Assembly (NCBI RefSeq): GCF_902167145.1 | Contig: NC_050102.1 | Location: 3,720,001-3,784,000, forward strand | DNA length: 64,000 bases | Direction: 5' to 3' | Source: Zea mays | Lineage: Eukaryota > Streptophyta > Magnoliopsida > Poales > Poaceae | Shown: positions 1 through 12,073 of the stretch, in pieces | Numbering within the stretch: position 1 is the stretch's first letter | Layout of the letters: each line of letters begins with the position of its first letter | Notes under the pieces: generated by a model | The model's input: the letters and a program-made list of their open reading frames with translations, nothing else | Databases searched by the model: none | Told to the model about the DNA's origin: nothing | Translations under genes and position numbers: made by a program

Positions 1-493
1 TGTGATATCTTATTTAATTGGGATGGTATCTACTTATACTTAGTAACTGCTAATAAAATTTTGACCAACTTGTTAAAAGCAACGCTCAACCTTAACCATT
101 CTCTTTGGCAAGCCTTACACTTCACATGTGCCCCCACCGTAAGTGAGCTCATGCATATTATTCCCCACAACATGTAGAGCGATGAACGTATGTGAGTTCA
201 CCCTTGCTGTACTGACACCCCTAGGTCAATGACAGGTACCGCCAAGATGAGGAGCATAAAGGATGTCGCGATGAGTTCGTGAGAGATCTAGGCCACCGTC
301 TCCCAGTAAACTATGGTTGTGGAGGGTCGTTGTCTGCATATGATGTAATTATTTAGCTATTTTGTACAGAACTTCTATTATATAGTTAAGATGTGACATT
401 CATTTATGTACCATGAGTCATCATATGTGTGAGACTTGATCCTAGCACACATTTTATTCGCGCCCGAGTTTGCCTTTAAATTCGGGTGTGACA
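1..493 (-). mobile_element. LTR fragment, reverse orientation, cut by window edge
   Basis: The right end reads ...GGGTGTGACA at 493, the inverse of the TGTCACACCC that opens the LTR at 51707. Positions 1-80 match the reverse complement of about 52095-52175 (shared words such as ACTTATACTTAGTAA and AAAATTTTGACCAAC). This is therefore the first roughly 490 bp of an LTR of the same family in the opposite orientation. The rest lies to the left of the window. It abuts a decayed Ty3 pol immediately at 494. Confidence 0.7.
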
Positions 494-2575
494 AGAAGGA
501 CATGCCCAGGATGCTCCTGGTGCCCACAAGATTAGCACCAACACCTTCAAGTCCGCTGAGGACACGAAGGAGGTCCCGGTCAACCTCACGGTCTTGACCA
601 AGCGGGTTCGCGTTGGGGTAGCACTCTCCGACAAATAGGGAAACATGCTCGTCGACTTCCTCCAGTCCAACTGAGATGTCTTAACATCGAGGCCCATAGA
701 CATGCCAGGGATCCTGTGGGAAGTCGTCGAGCACTTCTTGAACATCCAACCAATGGCCAGGCTGGTTGCCTAGTGTCTCTGTTGTTTCGATGAAAACAGT
801 GCAAAGCGATAGGTGAAGAGATCAAAAAACTCTAAGCGATAGGATTCATAAAAGAAATGCACCACCCAATGTGGGTCACCAATCTTTTACTCGTTAAGAA
901 GAAATTGGGAAATGGAGGATGTGTATTGCTTAGATAGGCCTAAATAAGGCATGTCCAAAGGATCCTTTCACACTCCCCCGCATCGACCAAGTTGTTGACT
1001 CCACCGCTGGATGCGAGCTCCTCTCCTATCTAGATTACTACTTGGGTTATCACTAGATCGCCATCAAGGAAAGCGACCAACACGGTACCTCGTTCATCAC
1101 TCCCTTCAGATCCTTCTGTTATATTTCTATGCCTTTTGGCTTAAAAACGCTAGGGCAACATACCAGCGATGTATGCTCTGGTCCTTTGTCGACCAAGTTG
1201 GTCGCTACATTGAGGTGTACATCCATGACATAGTCCTTAAGCCTAAGTGGTCTATCGACCTCATCATCGATCTAGAGGAGATGACGCGAACCTCCGTAGG
1301 TTTCGCATCAAACTCAACCCTAAAAAATACGTATTTGGGGTTCTAAAAGGCAAGCTACTGGGCTTCATGGTCTTCGACCGTTGGATCAAATCTAACCAAG
1401 TAATGATTGAAGCCATCCAACAGATGGGCCCGTCGAAACCTCAAGTGGGTCCAACGGCTGGTTGGGTGCGTTGCCACACGCAGTCGTTTCATCTCCCGAC
1501 TTGGTGAAAGGGGTATGCCCCCTTGATAAGCTCCTCAACAAAAAAAGGAAGATTAGTTTTCCTGGACACAAGAAGCTCAGAAAGCACTCGATCGGAGAAA
1601 GGCATTCCTAACCTCGCCTCTGGTACTAGTCGCACACAACTTGGATGAGACTCTCCTCCTCTACATTGCCACTACCACCCAGGTGGTTAGCGCAATGCTT
1701 GTCGTGGAACGAGCAGACGAAGGTTACTCGCTCGAAGTACAAAGGCTCGTCTACTTCGTTAGCGAACTAGTGATCAATACCAAGGTTCGGTACCCTCAAC
1801 TTTAGAAGTTGCTCTATGTAGCCCTTATCGCCAAGAGGAAGATGGTACACTACTTCGATCAGCACCCCATATCAGTGGTATCTTCGGCTCCGCTCGGCGA
1901 AATTGTCTGCAATCACAATGCGTCCAGATGTATCACAAAGTGGCCCCTCAAGTTGAATGGGTTTGACATAAGCTACGTCCCTAGAACTACGATCAAGTCT
2001 CACGCCTTGACCGACTTTATCGTAGAGTGGACGGAGGCTCAGGCACCACCCCTCGTTGTGGACCAAGAGTAATGGACCATGTACTTTGATGGGTCTTACC
2101 TCAAGATATGCAGCAGTGCAGGAGTAGTCCTAACATCACCAAGGACATAAGCTCCTCTAAGTCATCCACCTCCACTTCAATGTGACGAATAACATGGCAG
2201 AATATGAGGCCTTCATCAATAGGCTCTATATAGTGACTGAGGTAGGGGCTCGATGCCTCCTCATGATGGGCAACTCCAAACTAGTCATCGACCAAGTCAT
2301 AAAGGAAGTCGAGCCCTGCGAGCCATGAATGCATGTGTACCGTAACAAAGTATGCAAGCTAGAAGAGAAGTTCAAGGGCTTCGAGATTCACCACAACTAT
2401 CGTTGCTTCAACGCTGAAGCTGACCAAGTCTTGACCATTGCATCGAGATAGAAGCACATCATCAAAGGGGTCTTTGCCTCTGACCTGTACGAGCCCTCTA
2501 TCAAGGTCAAATAGCTAAAGGAAGAAGCAAGAGAAACATCAGGCGACCAAGCCACCCCCCGACCAAGGCTCAGGG
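494..2575 (+). pseudogene. Decayed Ty3/gypsy pol (reverse transcriptase and RNase H)
   Basis: Read in three frames, the segment still shows the order of a Tat-type Ty3 pol. There is a connector region before RT (about 590-830), a stretch like 'VTNLLLVKKK' at about 880, the RT core around 1010-1300 (FGLKNARATYQRC-like and a YIHDIV where YVDDIV is expected), an RT end like LNPKKYVFGV at about 1315-1350, and an RNase H region near 1640-2050 including LLYVALIAKRK and KSHALTDFIVEW. A second RNase H-like stretch (MYFDGSY) follows at 2080. Numerous stops and frameshifts break it and the active-site aspartates are altered, so it is dead. Gag and integrase are not visible here. It resembles the remnant at 49320-55880 in family and orientation. 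Confidence 0.75.
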
Positions 2576-2713
2576 ATAGGTCGTGACAACCAGTTAACTA
2601 GATTGGCGTGAGCAGGAAAGCATGGATCTATTAGGTCAGATTCAAGAATGTTTGGACAAGAGAAGGTTAGGGAAAAGCTTCCATTCCAGAAGGTGGATCC
2701 TGACTCATCTAGA

Positions 2714-2773
2714 GATCTGGTTTGACTCGTATCCTTCCTTGACGATCTGGTTTGACTCCTATCCTTCCTTGAC
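2714..2773. repeat. 30-bp tandem duplication (2 copies)
   Basis: The word GATCTGGTTTGACTC begins at 2714 and again at 2744, giving two 30-bp units that differ by one or two bases. It lies in non-coding DNA just after the Ty3 remnant. Confidence 0.8.
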
Positions 2774-2989
2774 GAGGTCTTGGTGTTATCATCCGATTAG
2801 GGGTATATAGTTAATATAGCTGTGGGTAAGATTGACTCTCAAAATTTTGTTTGTTGTTAGGTTGCAGTAGATAGATTATGCTACATGGCCGAGTTAGGCT
2901 AGGGTACCAATTTAGGGTGAAGCGAATTAGGTAGAAATTTTTAGGAGTAAAGTCCACAGTGGCTAACTAATCTATTTTACCAGTATTAA

Positions 2990-3265
2990 CTAATCTAAGT
3001 TAGTCAGATGAGGTAGAAGATTTAGATTAAATTAAATTATATCAGATTAGATCAAATCAAATTAGGGGAGATTCATACTAGATTAGGTTAGATGAGATGA
3101 TATTGGATCTGATTAGGTTAGATTAGATCTAATCAGATTAGACTAGATTATATCTATTTAGTGTAGTTTAGATTGGATCAGATCTAATTAGATTGGATTA
3201 GTTTTGATCAGATTAGATTTTAGTTGTTCCTCTAGGGCAACTTAAGTAGATTGGATTAGTTTGAC
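2990..3265. repeat. Degenerate GATTAG/GATCAGATTAG tract
   Basis: About 275 bp are built almost wholly from imperfect 6-11-bp words such as GATTAG, GATCAGATTAG and TCTAATTAG on both strands. No unit length stays constant, so it is a degenerate low-complexity tract and not a clean satellite. No ORF of note crosses it. Confidence 0.65.
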
Positions 3266-3269
3266 CACC

Positions 3270-4269
3270 CATCTAGTCTATTTATATATGTGTACACATT
3301 AATAAATATGTTATTGTGGGCATAACTCCACAACACGTTGCACTCAAACAAAGAGGCAAAACAAGCATTTAGCATAAGAACAAACATTCATATGCATAAT
3401 TTTCTAGCAAAAATAGTTTTTTACGATCCCCAGAATTATGACTCCTATATTTCAGGGAAAACTTAGGTGTAGGATTCCAAGGTGTGAAATCCATTTTGTC
3501 TTTGGGAGTGAAAAGGTAGGATGAATTAGAGAAAAGCAGCAATAGATGAGAAAAGATAAAGAAAAGTATAGAAAGAATCAGAGTAGCAAAGGTAAGTAGG
3601 TAAAGGTTTGTCCAGGTCTACATAGGTAACATCCTACAATCAACATTGATCTAATTATGATTCTAGTTGACCCCTAAGCACAACATATGCAGTTCATACT
3701 TTATTATAGAACACATGTCCCATGTTTAAGAATTCTAGAAAGCAGTAACCTTAATCTTACCTCATATTATTGTGAAACCTAAGCACAACAACTCAACAAG
3801 TTACCAATTGTATGGGAGATAAAGCAGATTCAAACCCCTTGTATCATCACATAAATTCAACTAAGTTGCAAACCTAAGAGATGAGGCAATCTATAGTTCC
3901 AACCTATAATATGGCCCTAAATCATAACAACCTATGACTAGTGCTCCAAACTATGAACAAAACCTATGTAGCAAGCCTAAGTCAGATAGTTAGGGGTGTA
4001 AACCATAACCGTGAACCCTGTTGTGAGCCCTAAACATCACAAGCCAAGCCACTAAGTTTGAGCGGAAGGCGAACCAAAGTATAAACCCTTATAGTCATGT
4101 GAATTTATGGAGTTAGTTAAGGTTCTTTTTCATGTCGCCTAACAGATGTTGATTAATATATAGAAACACAAATCTGTCAACATAAACTTTCGGTAGCACC
4201 TCCCCTGCATGGTGAGGTTTCCAAAATTTGCAAATAAAACTAAGAGTACGAAGACTAATATATATATGT
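3270..4269. other. Intergenic DNA, no recognised feature
   Basis: AT-rich sequence with no long ORF, no LTR ends and no recognisable repeat. It may be the decayed 3' part of an old retroelement, but nothing in it shows this directly. Confidence 0.5.
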
Positions 4270-6296
4270 GAGCCCTAGGCTTCAAATAGTTAGAGGAAGC
4301 CCAGGCCGACCACCCCTACGACCTGGTCCAACTCGGCGCGCCCACTCAAGCCAGGCTGTCGGGTGCGCCACCCACCCCACGTCCGTGCGCGCGAAAAAAG
4401 TAATGCATGCATGAGTCAAACACGTTCTCTGCATGCGCATAAATTTAGGATCGATGCAACAACCATGCAGCTAAGCTCGCCAAGATCAGTTTATGGTATA
4501 TACCGATACTAAATATTCTACACAATGTAGATATTTATGCAATTCGGTACACTACGTAAAAATCTGTTACCCGCTCTATGCGCACAAATTTAGGATGGAA
4601 AGAATATGCAATGAAAAAAGAATTGGCATGCATAGAAACAAAAAATCGTATTTAATGCTTTATTTACTCCATAAATATAGAATCCATCCAACAGTCATGC
4701 AACTAAACTTGATAGAACTACTTTATGATATATACTGATATTAATTATGCTACACGCTGTAGGTATTTATGCAATTCGGTACACTGCGTAAAAATCTGTT
4801 TCCTGCTGCATGCGCACAAATTTAGGATCGCAAAATGTGCGATGAAAGGAAATGAATTGGCATGCATGTAAACAAAAAAATCTTACTTAAATGCTTTACT
4901 TTCTCCATAAATATAGAATCGCTCTAACAGCCATGCAACTAGGCTCGTTAGAACCAGTTTATGATATATACTTATATAAACTATGCTACATGATGTAAGT
5001 ATTTATGCAATGCGGTACAATGCGTAAAATATCAGGCATGTTGTTCACTGGTGGACGTATTCAGGTTCGGACATAAAAACCTTAAGTTTTGAGCATGAAA
5101 CCCCTCAGTTATAAGCGAAAATACATACTCAATGTGAGAGGTTGATAGCTCTAGTGGGTTGTAATTACGATCCTATTTTTATGACAGGTCCAAAAATATG
5201 GGAGTCGCATGCTTGTGGTTTCTATTTTTATACAGATCCAAAAATTATAGCAAATCGTGGGAGTTTTCATTGCATGCGCGCGGATTTTGGATTATATTTT
5301 CCTTTCCAATGCACGCACGCAAAAAATTGGATGACATGAGTCACACAGAGCATAAATTCTTATACAACGTCACATAAATACTTACACTGTGTAGCATAAT
5401 TGATAAAAAAACTAATATCGGTCCCACTAATAACGCCAGCAAGAATTAGGGACAATTTTATGGCAGACGTAAAAATCTAGCAGTTACGAACATATGTGAT
5501 TTAATTTTTTATGGTAATTACGAACAGGCGGGAATTAGGGACAATTTTATGACAGATGTAAAAATCTGGCATTTACGAACATAAATGATTTGATTTGATT
5601 TTTTATGGTAATTACTAACAACATAAATCATGGAATTGTCTTTCCATTGTGCATGCAAAAAATATGCATGAAGTAAATTGATATAAGAACTCCGTGTTCA
5701 AGCATAAAATCGTACAATTTTTAGCGTAAATAGTGCATGTGGTAGATATAAAACACAATAATTAAAACACAACATGATTCGGAGGTGGTAGTCGTTGAAG
5801 TACGTCGTCGACGACACAAGCACAGATGGAGGTCGTCACTCGGGCCGCCCGAACTGCACCGGATCGGAGTATGTCACGCGCGATCGTCGCTGCGCTCACC
5901 TCGCGCCTTATGTGACGCCGCTTGCTCGCCTGCCTTGGGAGTGCTGTCGCCTCGGGGCCACGGGGACACCGCCGCTTGCCCACACAGGGCCCCACCGTCG
6001 CTTGCCCTCTGGATCGGGGAGCCGCCGCCACCGACCAGGGAACCGTCGCCACTACTCCGGATCGAGGAACCACCGCCACCGCGCATCGGGGAGCCGTGGC
6101 CACCGCAGCCACCGTCTAGGGGTCCGCTGTCGCGCGCTCTCGGGCAACTGCCGCCGTCACTAGTGAATCGGGATGGTGCGTGAAAACTGAACCCTAACAC
6201 TCTGGGACTTTTTTATAGACGTCTGGACTTGGTCCGGCTCGACCGGATTGCACCGTCTGACCTGGGCTTCCTCTAGTTATTGGAAGCCCAGGGCTC
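4270..6296. mobile_element. Non-autonomous inverted-repeat element, copy A
   Basis: The left end GAGCCCTAGGCTTCAAATAG and the right end, read in reverse complement as GAGCCCTGGGCTTCCAATAA, form terminal inverted repeats of about 38 bp that continue into AGAGGAAGCCCAGGCC. The left half is AT-rich and holds three related blocks; the right 450 bp are GC-rich. No transposase is present. TA-rich sequence lies on both sides (ATATATATGT left, GTTATATATA right), but no exact target duplication can be fixed. It is related over most of its length to 7608-9902 (shared words such as CATGTTGTTCACTGGTGGA and TTTTTAGCGTAAATAGT). The superfamily is undetermined; a MULE-like or micron-like element that targets TA repeats is possible. 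Confidence 0.7.
4440..5040. repeat. Three direct repeats of about 235 bp inside copy A
   Basis: The blocks starting near 4445, 4677 and 4912 share the order: 'GATCGNTNNAACANNCATGCA', TTTATG(G/A)TATATAC, a CTACA(C/T)...TGTAG palindrome-like stretch, ATTTATGCAAT(T/G)CGGTACA and GCGTAAAA(A/T)ATC. Similarity between blocks is roughly 80% by eye. The same module recurs in copy B. Confidence 0.7.
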
Positions 6297-6297
6297 G

Positions 6298-6421
<124 letters not shown>

Positions 6422-6433
6422 GGCGGCACTAAA

Positions 6434-7562
6434 ATGCACCTGGGTGCATTCTCTATATTGAATGCACCCACCTGCAATAACACCTCGAGCACGCCTCGGC
6501 CTCCTGTATGCGCGCCTTCCTGCCCCCCGCCGCCGCGCGCCTCCCTGTCCCCGCGCCACCCTCTCCCCCACCGCCGCCGAGTGCCACCCTCTCCCCCACC
6601 GCCGCCGAGCGCCACTCTCTTCCCCACCGCCGCCGAGCGCCTCCCTGTACCCACGCCGTCGCGTGCCTCCCTGTCCCCGCGCCGCCGCGCGCCTATCTGT
6701 CAGCGCGCCTCCATGTCCCTCGCATTAGGTGTGATTGCAACTGCTGTATAATTCTTCCCAAATATCTGTTAAAATGTAAACACAATGATTGCAACTGCTG
6801 GTGTGTTGTAATTGCAACTGCTGGTGTGGTGTGGATGCAACTGCTGAGTTGCTCTGATGTGATTGCAAGTACTGAATAACTCTGGAAATTTTGTTAAAAA
6901 ATATGATTGCAACTGCTGGTCTGGTGTAATTGCAACGGCTGGTCTGGTGTGATTGCAACTTCTATATAACTATGTCCACAAATTTGTTAAACAAACAATG
7001 ATTGCAACTGCTGTCTGGTGTAATTGCAACTGTTGGTCTGGTGTGATTGCAACTTCTTTATAACTATGTTCAAAAATTTGTTAAACAAACAATGATTGCA
7101 ACTGTTGTCTGGTGTAATTGCAACTGTTGGTCTGGTGTGATTGCAACTTCTATATAACTATGTCCAAAAATCTGTTAAACAAACAATGATTGCAACTGTT
7201 GTCTGGTGTGATTGCAACTGCTTTCTAGTGTAATTGCAACTGCTGGTCTGGTGTGATTCCAACTTCTATATAACTATGTCCAAAAATCTGTTAAACAAAA
7301 CAATGATTGCAACTACCGTCTGGTGTAATTGCAACTGCTGGTCTGATGTGATTGCAACTTATGTGAAGAGGTTGAGTCGTTCGTGGAGAAAGAGGGGCGT
7401 GGGCGGGAAAGTGAAAAGGTTCTGTCGGGAGCGGGCGGGAGCGACGAAGACGTGCGGGAGGGACGAAGACGGACGAAGACGACCTGGGTGGGACGGCTGG
7501 CTCGGACCTGGCGCGTAGGTTCGGCCTGGGTGCATTCTCTATATTGAATGCACCCAGGTGTA
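6434..7562. mobile_element. Inverted-repeat element with palindromic ends
   Basis: Both ends carry a short palindrome: CTGGGTGCATTC, then TCTATATT, then GAATGCACCCA. The outer 17 bp (TGCACCTGGGTGCATTC at 6435; reverse complement of the right end TACACCTGGGTGCATTC) form terminal inverted repeats. The left interior (6490-6725) is GC-rich with CCGCCGCCGAG(C/T)GCCAC repeats. The middle (6727-7365) is a tandem array of ATTGCAACT motifs. The right interior (7365-7520) is GC-rich. No transposase is present. TA runs lie on both sides (6299-6420 and about 7577-7592), so it sits inside a TA-microsatellite context. The superfamily is not recognised. Confidence 0.6.
6727..7365. repeat. Tandem array of ATTGCAACTG motifs
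   Basis: The words GATTGCAACT and TAATTGCAACTG alternate with CTGGTCTGGTG through the array. From about 6900 a larger unit of roughly 120 bp, including ATAACTATGTCCAAAAATCT and GTTAAACAAACAATG, is repeated about four times. Units differ by point changes and small indels. No coding potential is apparent. Confidence 0.85.
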
Positions 7563-7607
7563 ATATATAAAAACAGTATATATATATATATAGGGCAGGT
7601 ATAACGG

Positions 7608-9902
7608 GGGCCCTGGGCTTCCAATAGTTAAAAGAAGCACAGGCCGACTACCCCTGCAAACTGGTTCAACCAGCGCGCCCAACCAGGCTGTCGGGTGCGC
7701 CACCTGCCCCATGTCTGTTAGCGCAAAAAAAGGAATGCATGCATTAGTCAAACACGATCCAATGCATGCACATAAATTTAGGAAAGATATGTGCGGCGGT
7801 TTCTATTTTTAAATCCTTTATTTTCTCTATAAATTTAGGATCGCTGTAACAGCCATGCAGCTAAACGCGTAAGGACCATTTTATGATATATATTGAGACT
7901 AAATATGCTACACTGTGTAAATAATTATGCAATTCGATATACTGCGTAAAAATCTGTTACCATCTGCATGCACACGAATTTATGATGAAAATAATGTGCA
8001 ATGAAAGGAAATGAATTACATGCATAAAAACAAAAAATCGTATTTAATGTTTTATTTCCTTCATAAATATAAGATCCCTCCAACAACCATGCAGCTAAAA
8101 CACATTAAATCTAGTTTATGATATATACTGATACAAATTATACTACATGGTGTAGGTATCTATGCAATTCGTTACACTGCGTAAAAAATCTGGCATGTTG
8201 TTCACTGGTGGACGCACCTCCGGGTTGGAGCGTAATAACCTTAAGTTTTGAGCATAAAATCCCTCAATTATAAGCGTATATACCGAGCCAATGTGAGAGG
8301 TTGATAGCTCTAGTAGGTTGTTATTACGATCCTATTTTTATGGCAGATCCGAAAAACATGGCAGCCGCATGCATGCAGTTATACAGATCCAAAAATTATG
8401 GCAAAATGCATGCATGAGTCAAACACGTTCCCTTGCATGCGCGTAAATTTAGGAAAGATATGTGTGACAGTTTCTATTTTAAATGTTTTATTTCCTCCAT
8501 AAATTTAGGATCGCTGCAACAGAAATGCAACTAGACTCGTAATTATTATTTTATGATATATAGTGATACTAAATATGCTACACTGTGTAGATATTTATGC
8601 AATTGGGTATACTACGTAAAAATCTGTTACCAGCTCCATGCACACTAATTTATGATGGAAAGAATATGCAATAAAAGGAAATGAATTGCATGCATAGAAA
8701 CAAAAAATCGCATTTAATGTTTTATTTTCTTCATAAATATATGATCCCTCTAACAGTCATGCAGCTAAACGCATTAGAACTAGTTTATGATGTATATTGA
8801 ATCAAATTATACTACACGGTGTAGGTATTTATGCAATTCCTTACACTGCGTAAAAAAACTGGCATGTTGTTCACTGGTGGATGCATATCCGGGTGAAGCG
8901 TAAAAACCTTAAGTTTTGAGCATAGAATCTCTCAATTATAAGCGTAAATACTGAGTCAATGAGAGGTTGATAGCTCTAGTAGGTTGTTATTATGATCCTA
9001 TTTTTATGACAGATCCTAAAAACATAGCAGTCGCATGCATGCAGTTTCTATTTTTATACAGATCCAAAATTATGGCAAAATCGTAAGAGTTTCCATTGCA
9101 TGCGCGCAAATTACGAACAACATAAATTAAGGAATTGCCTTTTCAATGTGCATGCAGTAAACTGATATACGAACTTAGTGTTCAAGCATAAAATTGTACA
9201 GTTTTTAGCGTAAATAGTACATGTGGTAGGCATAAAACACAATAATCGAAAAGAAAACTGCGCTGGATCGGAGGATGTCACGCGTGATCATCGCTGCGCG
9301 CATCTCGCGCCTTCCGTGACGTCGCTCGCTCGAATATCGCACCTCATGCGTCGCCGTCGCTACTCGCACATCGACGGGCGTCGTTTGCTCGCCGGCCTTG
9401 GAAGTGCCGCCTCCTCGGAGCTTCAGGGACGCCGCCGCTTGCCCGCACAAGGGCCCCGCTGCGGATCGAGGAACCTCCGCCACCGCGCGTCGAGGTAATG
9501 GAGTTGCGGCCACCGGCCTGGGAACCGCCGCCACCGCACAAGGGCGCTGCCGCCGCTCGTCCTGTGGATCGGGGGCCGCCACCGTCGGCCTGGGAACCGC
9601 CGCCACCGCACAAGGGCGCTGCCGCCGCTCGCCCTCTGGATCAGGGGCCGCCACCACCGGCCTGGGAACCGCCACCACCGCATGTCGAGGTCGAGGAGCC
9701 GCGGCCACCGCAGCCACTGGTCGGGGTCCACCGCCGCGCGCACTATCGGGCAACCGCCGTCGCTAATGAATCGAGATGGGGCGTGAAAAACTGATCCCTA
9801 GCACTACGGATTTTCTTTTATAGACGTTTGGACCTGGTCCGGCTCGACCGGATTGCACTGTCTGGCCTGGGCTTCATTTAGTTATTGGAAGCCCAGGGCT
9901 CC
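7608..9902. mobile_element. Non-autonomous inverted-repeat element, copy B
   Basis: The left end GGGCCCTGGGCTTCCAATAG and the right end ...GGAAGCCCAGGGCTCC are inverted repeats of the same type as in copy A. The AT-rich body contains a block that is present twice in tandem (about 7733-8401 and 8402-9060, offset about 670 bp). This explains why copy B is longer than copy A. The right 650 bp are GC-rich and match the GC-rich arm of copy A at their start (about 9193-9330). On the minus strand that arm holds an open frame from 9753, rich in Pro, Arg and Ala and without known domain. It could be a captured exon or only low-complexity DNA. Confidence 0.7.
9516..9731. repeat. 72-bp tandem repeat, 3 copies
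   Basis: Units start at 9516, 9588 and 9660, each beginning GCCTGGGAACCGCC; the spacing is exactly 72 bp, so the reading frame is kept on both strands (24 residues per unit). The third unit is degraded at its end. The repeat lies in the GC-rich arm of element copy B. Confidence 0.85.
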
Positions 9903-9913
9903 TAATATACAAT

Positions 9914-9963
9914 CTATATATATATATGTGTGTGTGTGTGGGTGTGGGTGTGGGTGTGGGTTT
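9914..9963. repeat. TA / TG / GTGGGT microsatellite
   Basis: A compound run of TATATATA, then TGTGTGTG, then GGGTGT units. It occupies the place of a short GATATATGTGTGG in the related CACTA element at about 41893-41905, so it appears to have expanded inside that element. Confidence 0.75.
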
Positions 9964-10581
9964 GTGGATGTCAGCCTTCGTGTTGTTAGTTTTATTTGCG
10001 GGTTTTAGAAATCTCACCGTGCAGGGGAGGTGCTACCAAAATTTTATGTTGGTAGACTTGTGTTTCTTTTTTGCATATGTCCTCCTAGCCACTGTGGGTC
10101 TACCTACACCGCGTCGCGTCGCCACTGCACCAACCCGCTACAGCCCCACTAGCTTGACTCCACCGCCACCCTAGGTACAACCTCTATTTTTGTATCATGG
10201 TTGTAGATTACGTAACCCAGTTAGGCATCTCTCGTTCACATTAGATACTGTGCAAATATCCATATCTTTGCATATCTATAACTATATCTAGTTCGAATTG
10301 TCCACTTTTTCGGATAGCCCATGGTTGCGTAGATGGGTTTAGTTTCCATGTTCTACTCCGATCCGAGATAGAGTTTTGGCAGCACCTACATGTTGTTCTT
10401 TGGATATAGAATCTCCTTACCAGGATGTGTATTTAGAGAACAGCATGGAGGTGCTGCTGAAATTCTGTCTCGATCGGAGTAGAACGTGGAAACTAACGTC
10501 ATCTACGCAACCACGGGTGGGATTTGGACCTATCCTTGCCGATTAGAAGGTAGGAACGTACCGTAGATGCATTAGAGGTTT
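9955..10581 (+). mobile_element. CACTA remnant, left part (leader region)
   Basis: This matches about 41893-42540 of the CACTA element at 39924-49121: TGTGGATGTCAGCC, TTTTATTTGC, GTGCAGGGGAGGTGCT, the GC-rich stretch with CGCGTCGCGTCGCC, TAACCCAGTTAGGC and the two opposed gene-leader stretches ending near TAGAAGGTAGGAACGTA. It is the same element that continues at 23596, interrupted by the LTR retrotransposon. Its own 5' terminus with GCCGAGTG repeats is missing: sequence to the left is element copy B. Confidence 0.85.
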
Positions 10582-11089
10582 ATATTTGTCGGGGACCATA
10601 ATTAGGGGTACCCTCAAGGCTCCTAATTCTCAGCTGGTAACCCCCATCAGCATAAAGTTGCAAAGGCCTGATGGGTGCGATTAAGTCAGGGATCAGTCCA
10701 TTCGAGGGACTCGATCGCGCCTCGCCCGATCCTAGCCTCGGACAAGGGCAGCCGACCCCGGAGGATCTCCGTCTCGCCCGAGGCCCCCCTCCAGCGGCGA
10801 ACATATTTTCGGCTCGCCCGAGGCCCTGTCTTCGCCAAGAAGCAACCCTAACCAAATCGCCGCACCGACCGACCAAATCGCAGGAGCATTTAAGGCAAAG
10901 GTGGCCTGACACCTTTATCCTGACGCGCGCCCCTCAGCCAACAGAGCCGAAGTGACCGCCGTCACTTCGCCGCTCCACTGACCGACCTGACGGAAAGACA
11001 GCGCCGCCTGCGCCGCTCCGACTGCGGTGCCACTTGACAGAGTGAGGCTGACAGGCAGTCAGGCCCGGCCGCAGGCACCATAGGAAGCT

Positions 11090-11480
11090 CCGCTTCGCCC
11101 GACCCAGGGCTCGGACTCGGGCTAAGTCTCGGAAGACGGCGAACTCCGCTCCGCCCGACCTAGGGCTCGGACTCGGGCTAAGTCCCGGAAGACGGCGAAC
11201 TCCGCTCCGCCCGACCTAGGGCTCGAACTCGGGCTAAGTCCTGGAAGACGGCGAACTCCGCTCCGCCCGACCCAGGGCTCGGACTCGGGCTAAGTCCCGG
11301 AAGACGGCGAACTCCGCTCCGCCCGACCCAGGGCTCGGACTCGGGCTAAGCCCCGGAAGACGGCGAACTCCGCTCCGCCCGACCCAGGGCTCGGACTTGG
11401 GCTAAGTCCCGGAAGACGGCGAACTCCGCTCCGCCCGACCAGGGGCTCGGACTCGGGCTCAGCCCCAGAAGACGACGAAC
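11090..11480. repeat. 56-bp tandem repeat in 5' LTR, 7 units
   Basis: Units contain CCGCCCGACC(C/T)AGGGCTCGGA and GGGCTAAGTCCCGGAAGACG. I count seven units, the last diverged (GGGCTCAGCCCCAGAAGACG). The corresponding array in the 3' LTR (22370-22695) has six, which accounts for the 56-bp length difference between the LTRs. Confidence 0.85.
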
Positions 11481-12064
11481 TCCGCTTCGCCCGACCCCAG
11501 GGCTCGGACTCCGCCCTGGCCTCAGCCGACGGTCTCCGCTTCGCCCGACCCCAGGGCTCGGACTCCGCCCTGGCCTCAGCCGACGGTCTCCGCCTCGCCC
11601 GACCCAGGGGCTCGGACTCGACCTCGGCCACGGAAGACAGACTCGACCTCGGCTTTGGAGGAGCTTCCACATCGCCCAACCTAGGGCGCAGACCAGCCAC
11701 ATCAACAGGAGGCGCCATCATCACCCTACCCCGAGCTGACTCGGGCCACGAGGAACAAGACCGGCGTCCCATCTGGCTCGCTCCGCCAGATAGGCAATGA
11801 TGGCGCCCCGCATACTCTGTGACGACGGCGGCTCTCAACCCCCTTACGGAAGCAAGAGGACGTCAGCAAGGACTCAACAGCTTCGACAGCTGTCCCTTCG
11901 CCAGGCTCCAGCACTCCTCCGACGGCCACGACATCACACCAGCTACGTGCCAAAATCTCTCCGGCTGCCACGACGGCATGTACTTAGGGCGCTAGCTCTC
12001 CTCCGCTAGACACGTAGCACTCTGCTATACCCCCCATTGTACACCTGGATCCTCTCCTTACGCC

Positions 12065-12073
12065 TATAAAAGG
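12065..12073 (+). promoter_or_regulatory. LTR TATA box
   Basis: TATAAAAGG, conserved at 23288-23296 in the 3' LTR, lies 300 bp before the end of the LTR, the usual position for the start of retrotransposon transcription. Confidence 0.7.

Noticed and set aside
5762..6200. Overlapping open frames on both strands in the GC-rich arm of element copy A
   Set aside because: Frames are open on several strands at once, the residue composition is Arg/Pro/Gly-rich and copy B does not conserve them. This is the effect of GC-rich composition.
6721..7365. CRISPR-like array of regularly spaced motifs
   Set aside because: Spacers are themselves repeated, the genome is a plant and the motifs vary. It is a tandem repeat inside a transposable element.
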